Source: Amycolatopsis viridis
Lineage (GTDB): Bacteria > Actinomycetota > Actinomycetes > Mycobacteriales > Pseudonocardiaceae
Direction: 5' to 3'
Assembly: GCF_011758765.1 (NCBI RefSeq)
Contig: NZ_JAANOU010000001.1
Coordinates: 5,456,001-5,520,000 of the forward strand
Length of the DNA stretch: 64,000 bases
Shown here: positions 32,841-40,971 of the stretch, in pieces
Layout: every line of letters begins with the position of its first letter
Position numbering within the stretch: the first letter of the stretch is position 1
Translations under genes and position numbers: made by a program
Notes under the pieces: model-generated
The model's database searches: none
Seen by the model: the letters and a program-made list of their open reading frames with translations, nothing else
What the model was told of the DNA's origin: nothing

Positions 32841-34010
32841 TCAGAGAGCCGACTTGGCCCGCCAGGCGCTCCAGCTGACCAGCCAGTCCATGACGTCGGA
32901 GTTGACGACCGGGCCCAGCCGGGACCCGGTGATCTCCACCGGGTCGCCGATCAGCGCCGAGTCGAAGTAGTCCTTCGCGTCGGCCTCCAGCAGGTTGACG
33001 CAGCCGTGCGAGGTGTTGCTCCGCCCGATGTTGGCCGCGTTGTCCTGGTTCTCGTGGATGAACTCGCCGTGGTTGGAGATGCGGCAGGCCCACTTCTTGT
33101 TGACGTTGGTGTAGCCGTAGCGCGCGTTGTCGAAGATCGCGCTCGGCTCCTTGGTCATGACGATGTAGGTGCCGTTCGGCGTGTTGCGGTTCACATCGGA
33201 ATCGAGCCCGTTGCTGCACGGGTAGCTCTTGGCCAGCGAGCCGTTGCGGTAGACGTTCATCTTGTGGTCCGGAGTGTTGATCTTGACCACCTGGTTGCGG
33301 CCGATCTTGAACTCGCTGGTGACGTCGGCCCGCGGGTAGACGCCGCCGCCGAGGTCCACGCCGTAGAGCTTCGCCTCGACCTTGACCTTCGTGTTCGCCG
33401 GCCAGTACTCCTTCGGCCGCCAGTCGACCTGCTGGTCGGACAGCCACCCCCAGGAGCCCTCGACGTCGGTCGAGGTCTCGATCTTCAACGCCCGCTCCAC
33501 CGCGGCCCTGTTCTTGACCGCGCTGGTGAACTTCACGCTCACCGGCATCCCCACGCCGACCGTGGCGTTGTCACCCGGGTTCACCGTGACCCGCGCCGTC
33601 GAGGCCGGCTTGAGGGTGCGGAAGCTGCCGGACAGCTGCACCGGCTTGCCGTCGGTGCCGGTGGCCGACGCGGCGTAGGTGTAGGTCTTGTCGTAGCCGA
33701 GCGTCTCGCTGCTGGTCCAGGTGGTCTTGTCGGGGCTGAGCGCCCCCGCGACCGCCTTGCCGTCGGGGTTGGTGAGCTTGACCTCGGTGAGGGTGCCCTG
33801 CGCGACCTTCACCGTGACCGGCTGCAGCACGGGCACGTCCCGGGCGTCCACGGCCGGCTCGGAGGTGATGACCGCCACCGGCTTGGTCTCCGCCGGCGCG
33901 CCCCCGGTGTCCTGCCCCCCACCGCCGCTGCCGCCGCTGGTGCAGGCCGCGGCCATGGTCGCCGCGCCCGTGGCGAGCGCGGCCTTGAAGACCGTGCGCC
34001 TCTCGATCAC
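32841..34010 (-). CDS. L,D-transpeptidase lipoprotein
   Basis: Forms 3-3 cross-links in peptidoglycan. 389 residues: GTG 34010 is preferred because GGAGG lies 6 bases upstream; a GTG 5 codons earlier is possible. Signal peptide with lipobox: VFKAALATGAATMAAAC, then a Gly/Ser-rich linker. Two Ig-like domains (about 45-230) precede the YkuD catalytic domain (about 240-360) with INTPDHKMNVYRNGSLAKSYPCSNG, HENQDNAANIGRSNTSHGCVNLLEADAKDYFDSA; the catalytic Cys is in SHGCVNL. The domain plan is that of mycobacterial Ldt proteins next to murB. Confidence 0.94.
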   Translation of the reverse strand: MIERRTVFKAALATGAATMAAACTSGGSGGGGQDTGGAPAETKPVAVITSEPAVDARDVPVLQPVTVKVAQGTLTEVKLTNPDGKAVAGALSPDKTTWTSSETLGYDKTYTYAASATGTDGKPVQLSGSFRTLKPASTARVTVNPGDNATVGVGMPVSVKFTSAVKNRAAVERALKIETSTDVEGSWGWLSDQQVDWRPKEYWPANTKVKVEAKLYGVDLGGGVYPRADVTSEFKIGRNQVVKINTPDHKMNVYRNGSLAKSYPCSNGLDSDVNRNTPNGTYIVMTKEPSAIFDNARYGYTNVNKKWACRISNHGEFIHENQDNAANIGRSNTSHGCVNLLEADAKDYFDSALIGDPVEITGSRLGPVVNSDVMDWLVSWSAWRAKSAL

Positions 34011-34105
34011 CCTGTACCTCCGCACTCCGTACTTCTCCTCAAGCGTCCAGCGACGCCCGACCCTGCCGCGTTACCGGCCCGTCCCCCGCTGGGAGTATGT
34101 GCGGT

Positions 34106-34840
34106 ATGACGACCAAGCGAACCGCCGTGATCACCGGCGCCAGCGCGGGTATCGGCGAGGCGACCGCTCGCGCTCTCGCCGAAGCCGGGTTCCACGTCGT
34201 GCTCGGGGCTCGCCGCCTCGACCGCCTGGAGAAACTGGCCGCCGATCTGTCCGGAACCGCACACGTACTGGACGTCACCGACCCCGGTTCGGTTGCGGCG
34301 TTCGTCCAGCGGGTTCCAGATTGCCACGTTCTCGTCAACAACGCGGGTGGTGCGCGTGGTCTGGAGCACGTGGCGGACGCCGACGAGGACCACTGGCGCT
34401 GGATGTGGGAGGTCAACGTCCTCGGCACACTGCGGATGACGAAGGCGTTGCTGCCGAAGCTGATCGCCTCCGGTGACGGTCACGTGGTGACTGTCACGTC
34501 GATCGCGGGCCACGAGGTGTACGCGGGCGGTTCCGGCTACACCTCGGCCAAGCACGCCCAGGCGGCGCTGCACCGCACACTGCGGTCGGAACACCTGGGC
34601 GACCCGATCCGGATCACCGAGATCGCGCCGGGCCTGGTCGAGACCGACTTCTCCGCCAACCGCTTCGACGGCGACACCGACCGCGCGAAGAAGGTGTACG
34701 CGGGGCTGACCCCGCTGACCGCGCAGGACGTGGCGGAGGTCATCGCGTTCGCGGTGACCCGGCCGCCGCACGTGAACCTGGACACCATCGTGCTGAAGCC
34801 CCGTGCCCAGCTCGACGGCACCCGCGCGCACCGCAGCTGA
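34106..34840 (+). CDS. Short-chain dehydrogenase/reductase
   Basis: 244 residues from ATG 34106. Classical SDR: RTAVITGASAGIGEATARALAEAGFHVVLGARRLDRLEKLAADL (NADP type, with the Arg pair), VLVNNAGGARGLEHVADADEDHWRWMWEVNVLGT, HVVTVTSIAGHEVYAGGSGYTSAKHAQAALHRTLRSEH with the Ser-Tyr-Lys triad, and EIAPGLVETDFSANRF. Divergent from the L,D-transpeptidase and convergent with murB, as in mycobacteria. Substrate unknown. Confidence 0.92.
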   Translation: MTTKRTAVITGASAGIGEATARALAEAGFHVVLGARRLDRLEKLAADLSGTAHVLDVTDPGSVAAFVQRVPDCHVLVNNAGGARGLEHVADADEDHWRWMWEVNVLGTLRMTKALLPKLIASGDGHVVTVTSIAGHEVYAGGSGYTSAKHAQAALHRTLRSEHLGDPIRITEIAPGLVETDFSANRFDGDTDRAKKVYAGLTPLTAQDVAEVIAFAVTRPPHVNLDTIVLKPRAQLDGTRAHRS

Positions 34841-35863
34841 TCACAGGGCGCAGTTGATCAGCAGGGGTTCGGGACGGAGGGTGACGCCGAACCGGTCGCG
34901 CACGCCGTCCCGCACCTCGCGTGCCAGTGCCAGCAGATCGGCGGTGCTGGCCCGGCCCCGGTTGGTCAGGGCGAGCGTGTGCTTGGTGGACAACGACACG
35001 CGCCCGCCCGGCCCGGGATGTCCCTTGCCGAACCCGGCCCGCTCGATCAGCCAGGCCGCGGACAGCTTCACGCCGCCGCCGGACGGGTACCGCGGCATCT
35101 CGACGCCCGCCAGTGCCGGCGGGATCTCGGCGACGACCGGGTTGGTGAAGAACGAGCCGGCGCTCCACGTGTCGTGGTCGGCCGGGTCCAGCACCATCCC
35201 CTTGCCGCGGCGCAGCGCCAGCACCGCTTCGCGTGCCTGCGCCGCCGGGACCCGCGCCCCCGGTTCGACGCCGAGCGTGCGGGCGAGCTCGGCGTAGCGG
35301 ATCGGCGCCGACAGCCCGTCCCCGCGCAGCGCGAAGCGCACGCTGAGGACGATGCCCGCGTCGGTGCCCTTGAGCACGCTGGTGCGGTAGCCGAAGCCCA
35401 GCTCGTCCGCCGTCATCGTGCGCACCTCGCCGGTGCGCCGGTCGTAGCAGTCGATCGAGGTGAGCAGCTCGGCGACCTCGCAGCCGTAGGCGCCGACGTT
35501 CTGGATCGGGGTCGCCCCCACCGAGCCGGGGATGCCGGACAGGCACTCCAGCCCGCCGAACCCGGCCTCGACGGTCGCCGCCACGAACTCGTCCCAGTTC
35601 TGCCCGGCCGCGACCTCGACCTCGGTGCCGTCGATGCGCCAGCCGCGGGTCGCGATCTTCACCACCGTGCCGGGGAAGCCCGCGTCACCGACGACGAGGT
35701 TCGACCCGCCGCCGAGCAGCAGCACCGGCCCGTCGGCCGAGCGCACCGCGTCCAGCAGCTCGGCGGTGGTCCCGGCCACCACGAACGCGCGTGCCGGGCC
35801 GCCCAGCCGCAGCGTGGTGTGGTCGGCCAGGGTCGTCTGGGTCGGTGTTTCGAGACGGCTCAC
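34841..35863 (-). CDS. murB: UDP-N-acetylenolpyruvoylglucosamine reductase
   Basis: FAD enzyme making UDP-N-acetylmuramate for peptidoglycan. 340 residues from GTG 35863 (VSRLETPTQTTLADHTTLRLGGPARAFVVAGT). FAD-binding VLLLGGGSNLVVGDAGFPGTVV, LSGIPGSVGATPIQNVGAYGCEVAELLTSIDCYDRRTG, TWSAGSFFTNPVV with the proton-donor Ser, and the C-terminal domain KLSAAWLIERAGFGKG and STKHTLALTNRGRASTADLLALAREVRDGVRDRFGVTLRPEP. Convergent with the SDR gene; starts 26 bases from the divergent DUF2505 gene. Confidence 0.96.
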   Translation of the reverse strand: MSRLETPTQTTLADHTTLRLGGPARAFVVAGTTAELLDAVRSADGPVLLLGGGSNLVVGDAGFPGTVVKIATRGWRIDGTEVEVAAGQNWDEFVAATVEAGFGGLECLSGIPGSVGATPIQNVGAYGCEVAELLTSIDCYDRRTGEVRTMTADELGFGYRTSVLKGTDAGIVLSVRFALRGDGLSAPIRYAELARTLGVEPGARVPAAQAREAVLALRRGKGMVLDPADHDTWSAGSFFTNPVVAEIPPALAGVEMPRYPSGGGVKLSAAWLIERAGFGKGHPGPGGRVSLSTKHTLALTNRGRASTADLLALAREVRDGVRDRFGVTLRPEPLLINCAL

Positions 35864-35889
35864 GAGGACAAACGGTACTGTCTGGCCCC

Positions 35890-36390
35890 ATGGCATCCCG
35901 TATCGAGCACCGTGCGGAGTACGCGTACGGCGTCTCCGAGGTGTTCCGGGCCGAGACCGGTGACGAGGCGCTGAAGGCGCGTCTGGCCGAGATCGGCGGC
36001 AAGAACAGCGCCCTGCTCAGCCACTCCGCGGACGAGAACGGCGCACGCTACCAGCTGCGCCAGGGGATCGAGGCGGAGAAGCTGCCGCCGATCGTGCGCA
36101 AGCTGCAACCCGGCGACCTCTACGTCGACCGGGAGCACACGTTCACCCGCGACGGTGACGGTTACACGGGCACCGCGCGGGCGACGGTGAGCGGGATGCC
36201 CGGCGAGATCACCGCGCGCACCGAGATCCGGCCGGCCGGTGACGGCACCGTGGTGCAGACCCGCGGCGAGGTCAAGGTCCGGATCCCGCTGGTCGGTGGC
36301 AAGCTGGAGAGCTTCGTCGCCGCCGAGCTGACCACACTGCTCGCCCGCGAGGCCGAGTTCAGCCGCGAATGGCTGGGGCGCGCCCGGTAG
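35890..36390 (+). CDS. DUF2505 (SRPBCC-like) protein
   Basis: 166 residues from ATG 35890: ASRIEHRAEYAYGVSEVFRAETGDEALKARLAEIGGKNSALLSHSADENG, then LQPGDLYVDREHTF, VSGMPGEITARTEIRPAGDGTVVQTRGEVKVRIPLVGGKLESFVAAELTTLLAREAEF. This is the DUF2505 family, a START-like fold that may bind a lipid. A homologue stands beside murB in mycobacteria (from memory). Overlaps the next gene by 22 bases. Confidence 0.88.
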   Translation: MASRIEHRAEYAYGVSEVFRAETGDEALKARLAEIGGKNSALLSHSADENGARYQLRQGIEAEKLPPIVRKLQPGDLYVDREHTFTRDGDGYTGTARATVSGMPGEITARTEIRPAGDGTVVQTRGEVKVRIPLVGGKLESFVAAELTTLLAREAEFSREWLGRAR

Positions 36391-37169
36391 GCGCGCCGAC
36401 CCGGGGAACCACGAATCCGAACCGCCTGCGCCGCGTCGACCGGTGGCTGGCCGGCGCCCCCGAGGTGGCGGCCGCGCTGCGCCGCGCGCCGGACCCGCTC
36501 GTCGTGGACCTCGGGTACGGCGCGTCCCCGGTGACCACGGTCGAGCTGGCTGCCCGGCTGCGGCGCGTGCACCCGCGGGTCCGGGTGCTGGGGCTGGAGA
36601 TCGATCCGGCGCGGGTCGCGGCGGCCCGGCCGGCCGCGCAGCCGCCGGTCCTGGAGTTCCGGCAGGGCGGGTTCGAGCTCGCCGGTACCCGGCCGGTGCT
36701 CGTGCGCGCGTTCAACGTGCTGCGCCAGTACCCCGAGGACGAGGTCGCGGGCGCGTGGAAGCTGGTCCTGGACCGGCTCGCGCCGGGCGGGTTGTTCGTC
36801 GAGGGGACCTGCGACGAGATCGGCCGGCTGTCCACCTGGGTCACCCTCGACGCCGACGGTCCGCGTACGCTCACCTTGTCGTGCCACGTCGGCTCGCTCG
36901 ACCAACCGTCCACTTTGGCCGAGCGGCTGCCGAAGGCGCTGATCCACCGCAACGTCCCGGGCGAAGGCGTGCACGACCTGGTGTCCACACTGGACATCTG
37001 CTGGGCCACTGCGGCGCCGCACCAGGCGTTCGGCGCCCGCGCCCGGTGGCTGGAGACCGTGCGCCTGCTCGCCGCGCGTGGCTGGCCGGTGCTGACCCGG
37101 CCGCGCCGGATCCGGCTGGGCGAGCTGACCGTGCCGTGGGACCGGGTCGCACCGGGTGGCAGCGGGTAG
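36369..37169 (+). CDS. Class I SAM-dependent methyltransferase-like protein
   Basis: 266 residues. N-terminus basic; Rossmann part PDPLVVDLGYGASPVTTVELAARLRRVHPRVRVLGLEIDPARVAAARPAA gives a DxGxG SAM-binding motif; the following PVLEFRQGGFELAGTRPVLVRAFNVLRQYPEDEVAGAWKLVLDRLAPGGLFVEGTCDEIGRL resembles a methyltransferase beta-4/beta-5 region. Substrate unknown. ATG 36369 lies within the end of the DUF2505 gene in another frame, so the pair is probably coupled. Confidence 0.82.
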   Translation: MAGARPVGAPTRGTTNPNRLRRVDRWLAGAPEVAAALRRAPDPLVVDLGYGASPVTTVELAARLRRVHPRVRVLGLEIDPARVAAARPAAQPPVLEFRQGGFELAGTRPVLVRAFNVLRQYPEDEVAGAWKLVLDRLAPGGLFVEGTCDEIGRLSTWVTLDADGPRTLTLSCHVGSLDQPSTLAERLPKALIHRNVPGEGVHDLVSTLDICWATAAPHQAFGARARWLETVRLLAARGWPVLTRPRRIRLGELTVPWDRVAPGGSG

Positions 37170-37281
37170 GGCCGCCCCCCACTTCGGTTGCAGGGACACC
37201 ACGTACGGGGCTTCCCCGGGTTGTCCCGGATCTTGCCGGAAGTCGCTGGTCCCGCGGTCCTCGCCCGGACACGATCAGCTC

Positions 37282-38004
37282 ATGACCACGCTCACCAGCA
37301 CCCAGTACGAAACCGTCATCACCACGGACCGCGACGTCGTCCGGGCGTGCCAGCGCCTGCGGCACGAGGTGTTCACCACCGAATTCGGTGCCGCACCGCA
37401 CCCGAGCGGCCTGGACACCGACGAGTTCGACGAGGTGTGCGAACACCTCGCCGTGTTTTCCGGTGGCGAGGTCGTCGGCACCTACCGGCTGCTGCCGCCC
37501 GGCCGGACCACCAGGCTGTACGCGCAGTCGGAGTTCGACCTGGACGGCGTGGCGCCGCTGCGGCCGCACCTGGTGGAGACCGGCCGTTCGTGCGTGCACC
37601 CGGACCACCGCTCCGGTGGTGTGATCAACTCGATGTGGGCGGCGATGGCGCGCTACGTCGTCGGCCACGGCTACCGCTACCTCGCCGGCTGCGCCTCCGT
37701 GTCGCTCGCCGACGGCGGCACCTCCGCCGCGGCCACCTGGGCACTCGCCCAGGCCCGCCACCGCCCCCCGGACGACCTGCGCGTCGCACCGCACCGGCCG
37801 TGGCTGCCGCTCCCGCGCACCGAACGCGCGCCGAGCTACGCCCAGGTGCCCCCGCTGCTGCGCGGTTACCTGCGCCTGGGCGCGTGGGTGTGCGGGCCGC
37901 CCGCCCACGACGCGGACTTCGCGGTCGCCGACTTCTTCACGGTGCTGGCGGTCGACGAGATCAACGAGCGCTACCGCCGGTACTTCCTCGGGGACGATGC
38001 ATGA
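37282..38004 (+). CDS. olsB: Ornithine N-acyltransferase (OlsB-like GNAT)
   Basis: 240 residues from ATG 37282. GNAT-fold acyltransferase: VVRACQRLRHEVFTTEFGAAPHPSGLDTDEFDEVCEHLAVFSGGEVVGTYRLLPPGRT, LVETGRSCVHPDHRSGGVINSMWAAMARYVVGHGYRYLAGCASVSLADGG, PPLLRGYLRLGAWVCGPPAHDADFAVADFFTVLAVDEINERYRRYFLG. This is the OlsB pattern, which moves a 3-hydroxyacyl group from ACP to the alpha-amino group of ornithine to give lyso-ornithine lipid. Its stop overlaps the start of a PlsC-type acyltransferase (ATGA), as in known olsBA pairs, which supports the call. Expected at the inner membrane surface. Confidence 0.85.
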   Translation: MTTLTSTQYETVITTDRDVVRACQRLRHEVFTTEFGAAPHPSGLDTDEFDEVCEHLAVFSGGEVVGTYRLLPPGRTTRLYAQSEFDLDGVAPLRPHLVETGRSCVHPDHRSGGVINSMWAAMARYVVGHGYRYLAGCASVSLADGGTSAAATWALAQARHRPPDDLRVAPHRPWLPLPRTERAPSYAQVPPLLRGYLRLGAWVCGPPAHDADFAVADFFTVLAVDEINERYRRYFLGDDA

Positions 38005-38765
38005 AGCCGTGGGACGTGACTTCACCTTGTACCCCTCGCTGCGTCACCCACCGGCTGCCTGAGGTCGGCACACTGCGAAGCGTGCGACGGTGGATGGGGC
38101 TCGGCGCGGGCCTCGCCGGCGTGCGGCGGGGGGACCTGCAGCCGCACGCCCGCGGGGTGCTCGACGCCCTCGGCGTCACGCTGGAGGCGAACACCGACCT
38201 GCTGCGCGTCCCCGCCGGCACCGGAACGCTGATCGTGGCCAACCACGTGTCGTGGCTGGACATCGTCGCGGTGCTCGCGGTGGATCCGGTGGGGTTCCTG
38301 GCCAAGCGCGAAGTGCGGTCCTGGCCGCTGATCGGCTCGCTCGCGCAGGCCTGCGGCACCCGGTTCATCGCGCGCCGCGAACTGCGCGAACTGCCGGCGG
38401 TGGTCGCCGGGCTGGCGGACGCGCTGCGGGCAGGCGAATCGGTCGTGGTGTTCCCGGAGGGCACGACGTGGTGCGGTGGAACCGGCGGCACGTTCCGGCG
38501 GGCCGCGTTCCAGGCCGCGATCGACGCCGGTGCGCCCGTGCGGCCGGTGACCTTCGAGTACTCGCAGGGCGGACAGCCGAGCACGGTCGCGGCGTTCGTC
38601 GGCGACGACGCGCTCCTGCCGTCGCTGAGCCGGGTCACGCGCGCCCGGGACCTGCGCGTCCGCTTGACCGCGCACCCGCCGCTCGACCCGCTCGGGGACC
38701 GGCGGGAGCTGGCCGCGCGGGCGCAGGACGCGGTCCGCGCCACCCGGGTCCCGGCCCATGCTTGA
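38001..38765 (+). CDS. olsA: Lyso-ornithine lipid O-acyltransferase (OlsA-like, PlsC fold)
   Basis: 254 residues from ATG 38001. PlsC acyltransferase motifs in order: TLIVANHVSWLDIVAVLAVDPVGFLAKREVRSWPLIGSLAQACGTRFIARRELRELPAV (NHxxxxD and the downstream block) and ESVVVFPEGTTWCGGTGGTFRRAAFQAAIDAGAPVRPVTFEY (FPEGT). It would add the second acyl chain to lyso-ornithine lipid; as a pure sequence call it could also be a general 1-acylglycerol-3-phosphate acyltransferase. Coupled to olsB by a 4-base overlap and to the DedA gene by an 8-base overlap. Confidence 0.82.
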   Translation: MKPWDVTSPCTPRCVTHRLPEVGTLRSVRRWMGLGAGLAGVRRGDLQPHARGVLDALGVTLEANTDLLRVPAGTGTLIVANHVSWLDIVAVLAVDPVGFLAKREVRSWPLIGSLAQACGTRFIARRELRELPAVVAGLADALRAGESVVVFPEGTTWCGGTGGTFRRAAFQAAIDAGAPVRPVTFEYSQGGQPSTVAAFVGDDALLPSLSRVTRARDLRVRLTAHPPLDPLGDRRELAARAQDAVRATRVPAHA

Positions 38766-39576
38766 CCTCCTCGACCACCTCGGTGAGCTGCTGCAGAGCA
38801 CGCTCGGGTCGCCCTGGCTCTGGCTGATCGTGTTCGCGGTCGCCGGGCTCGACGCGCTGCTGCCGTTCATGCCGAGCGAGACGACGGTGATCACGGTCGC
38901 CGTGCTGCTCGGCGCGGACCTGCCGAAGCTGGCGTTGCTCGCGCTGCTCGCGGCTGCCGGGGCGCTCGCCGGGGACTGCCTGTCCCACGCGGTCGGCCGC
39001 GGTGCCGCACCGGCGCTGACCCGGTGGCTGCGGGCCGGCGAGCAGGACCGCTACGAGTGGGCTCGCGGTCAGGTCGAGCGCAACGCGGGCCTGCTGATCG
39101 TCGCCGGCCGGTACCTGCCCGGCGGTCGCGTGGCGAGCGGGCTGGCGACCGGCAGCATGGGCGTGCCCTGGACGCGGTTCGTCACCCTCGACGCACTGGG
39201 GGCCGGGATCTGGGCCGTCTACAGCGTGGCGATCGGCGCCATCGGCGGCGCGAGCTTCGACGGTCAGCCCGCCAAGGGACTGCTGCTGTCGTTCGGGATC
39301 GGGCTGCTCATGGTCGGTGTCATCGAGGTGCTGCGGCGGATACGCTCTCGGCATGGAGCACGCCTCGTACCTCGCGATCATCGGGAACCAGAGCAGGGAG
39401 CTGTGGGCGGCGGCGGCGAAGGCGGGGCCGGCGGCCCCGGTGCCAACTTGTCCGAAGTGGACTGTCCAGCACCTCGTCGCCCATCTGGCCAAGGTCCATT
39501 CCTGGGTCCGCTCGGCACTCACCGACCCGACCGGGGAGAACGTGCGTCGCGGGCAGCCGCCCGAAGACTGGACTGA
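38758..39576 (+). CDS. DedA family membrane protein with out-of-place C-terminal extension
   Basis: 272 residues. The DedA body is residues about 1-200: four or more helices, LDALLPFMPSETTVITVAVLLG, LAGDCLSHAVGRGAAPALTRWL, GLLIVAGRYLPGGRVASGLATGSMGVPWTRFVTLDALGAGIWAVY with the conserved GRYxPGGR, and LLLSFGIGLLMVGVIEVLRRIRSRHG. DedA proteins move undecaprenyl phosphate or other lipids across the membrane. The last 70 or so residues are the out-of-frame reading of the next gene, which starts at 39353, so a 224-base overlap exists where the usual DedA ends. The real protein may end near 39355 in relatives. Confidence 0.85.
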   Translation: MLDLLDHLGELLQSTLGSPWLWLIVFAVAGLDALLPFMPSETTVITVAVLLGADLPKLALLALLAAAGALAGDCLSHAVGRGAAPALTRWLRAGEQDRYEWARGQVERNAGLLIVAGRYLPGGRVASGLATGSMGVPWTRFVTLDALGAGIWAVYSVAIGAIGGASFDGQPAKGLLLSFGIGLLMVGVIEVLRRIRSRHGARLVPRDHREPEQGAVGGGGEGGAGGPGANLSEVDCPAPRRPSGQGPFLGPLGTHRPDRGERASRAAARRLD

Positions 39577-40093
39577 GCTCCTGGAATGGTCGGCGGAGCA
39601 GATGACCGCCATGGTCGACGAGCTCGCCGACCCGTCCGCACCCGCATGGCTGCCCTTCACCCGCTTCGAGCAGAACGCCGGGTCCTGGGCCCGGCGGCAG
39701 GCGCACGAGACCGCGATCCACCGGCTCGACGCCGAGCACGCGCTCGCCGGCAGCACCGACCCCTCGTCGGTCCCGTCGCTGGTGTTCGACCCGGAGTTCG
39801 CCGCGGACGGCATCGACGAACTGATCGCCTGGATACTGCCCACCCGTGCGAAGTGGGACCAGTTCGCGGTCTCCGGCTCGGTGCTGGTGCACGCCGCCGA
39901 CGCCGGCCGCATGTGGCGGGTCGTGCTGCACCCCGGCGAGCCGGCGACGATCGACCCGGTGACGGCGGCGTTCGAGGCCGACGCGACCATCGCGGGCACG
40001 GCCGACGCCGTCTACCGGCGGGTGTGGGGACGGCCCAGTCACGCTTCGGTGACCGGTGACGTGAGTCTCCTGGCGCCCCTGGCCGCGCCGTGA
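39353..40093 (+). CDS. Maleylpyruvate isomerase-like mycothiol-dependent protein
   Basis: 246 residues from ATG 39353: MEHASYLAIIGNQSRELWAA, then TCPKWTVQHLVAHLAKVHSWVRSAL (DinB-like N-terminal domain with the metal-binding His residues), QAHETAIHRLDAEHALAG with the second His motif, and a C-terminal SCP2-like domain around WRVVLHPGEPATIDPVTAAFEADATIAGTADAVYRRVWG. The family uses mycothiol as cofactor or as acceptor; mshA for mycothiol lies 7 kb away. Specific substrate unknown. Its start lies inside the DedA frame. Confidence 0.85.
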   Translation: MEHASYLAIIGNQSRELWAAAAKAGPAAPVPTCPKWTVQHLVAHLAKVHSWVRSALTDPTGENVRRGQPPEDWTELLEWSAEQMTAMVDELADPSAPAWLPFTRFEQNAGSWARRQAHETAIHRLDAEHALAGSTDPSSVPSLVFDPEFAADGIDELIAWILPTRAKWDQFAVSGSVLVHAADAGRMWRVVLHPGEPATIDPVTAAFEADATIAGTADAVYRRVWGRPSHASVTGDVSLLAPLAAP

Positions 40094-40110
40094 GCGGGGA
40101 AGATGGTGCG

Positions 40111-40971
40111 GTGTCCGAACGACGTTATGTGATCACCTTCGGCTGTCCCGACCGCACCGGCATCGTCGCGCGCGTCGCGTCGTTCCTCGCCGACAACGGC
40201 GGCTGGATCGTCGAGGCCGCGTACCACACCGACCCGGACACCGGCTGGTTCTTCACCCGCCAGGAGGTCCGGGCGGATTCGCTGCCGTTCGGAGTGGACG
40301 AACTGCGGTCCCGCTTCGCCGAGGTGGCCACGTCCCTGTCGGCGGAGTCGAACTGGCGCGTGGAGGACACGGCCGAGCGGCGCCGGGTGGTGATCCTGGT
40401 GTCGAAGGAAGGGCACTGCCTCTACGACCTGCTGGGCCGGGTCGCGGCCGGTGAGCTGGACGTCGACGTGCGGGCGGTGATCGGCAACCACGACAACCTG
40501 GCCGACATCACCCGGGCGCACGGGATCCCGTTCCACCACGTGCCGTTTCCGGCCGGGGACAAGGCGGAGGCGTTCGGCGAGGTGCGCAAGCTGGTCGACG
40601 AGCACGATCCGCACGCCGTGGTGCTGGCGCGGTTCATGCAGATCCTGCCGCCCGAGCTGTGCCGGGCGTGGTCCGGCCGGGCGATCAACATCCACCACAG
40701 CTTCCTCCCGTCGTTCATCGGCGCGCGGCCGTACCACCAGGCGCACCGGCGCGGGGTGAAGCTGGTCGGCGCGACCTGCCACTACGTGACCGCCGACCTG
40801 GACGCCGGGCCCATCATCGAGCAGGACGTGATCCGCGTCGACCACGGCGACACCGTGCCGGATCTGGTGCGCAAGGGCCGCGACATCGAGAAGGTCACGC
40901 TCGCCCGCGGGCTGCGCTGGCACCTGGAAAGCCGCGTCCTCGTGCACGGCAACCGCACGGTCGTGTTCTAG
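40111..40971 (+). CDS. purU: Formyltetrahydrofolate deformylase
   Basis: Hydrolyses 10-formyl-THF to formate and THF, feeding purine and one-carbon balance. 286 residues from GTG 40111 (VSERRYVITFGCPDRTGIVARVASFLADNGGWIVEAAYHTDPDTGWFFTRQEV, an ACT domain). The formyltransferase domain follows with VVILVSKEGHCLYDLLGR, VIGNHDNLADITRAHGIPFHHVPFPAGDK, ARFMQILPPELC, NIHHSFLPSFIGARPYHQAHRRGVKLVGATCHYVTADLDAGPIIEQD. GGGGAAG lies about 8 bases before GTG 40111; a GTG at 40090 overlapping the upstream stop by four bases is the alternative. Confidence 0.95.
   Translation: MSERRYVITFGCPDRTGIVARVASFLADNGGWIVEAAYHTDPDTGWFFTRQEVRADSLPFGVDELRSRFAEVATSLSAESNWRVEDTAERRRVVILVSKEGHCLYDLLGRVAAGELDVDVRAVIGNHDNLADITRAHGIPFHHVPFPAGDKAEAFGEVRKLVDEHDPHAVVLARFMQILPPELCRAWSGRAINIHHSFLPSFIGARPYHQAHRRGVKLVGATCHYVTADLDAGPIIEQDVIRVDHGDTVPDLVRKGRDIEKVTLARGLRWHLESRVLVHGNRTVVF

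Noticed and set aside
34026-34105. Cell-wall riboswitch (for example c-di-AMP type) before the L,D-transpeptidase
   Set aside because: The gap is under 100 bases and lacks the conserved ydaO-type core; nothing supports a riboswitch.
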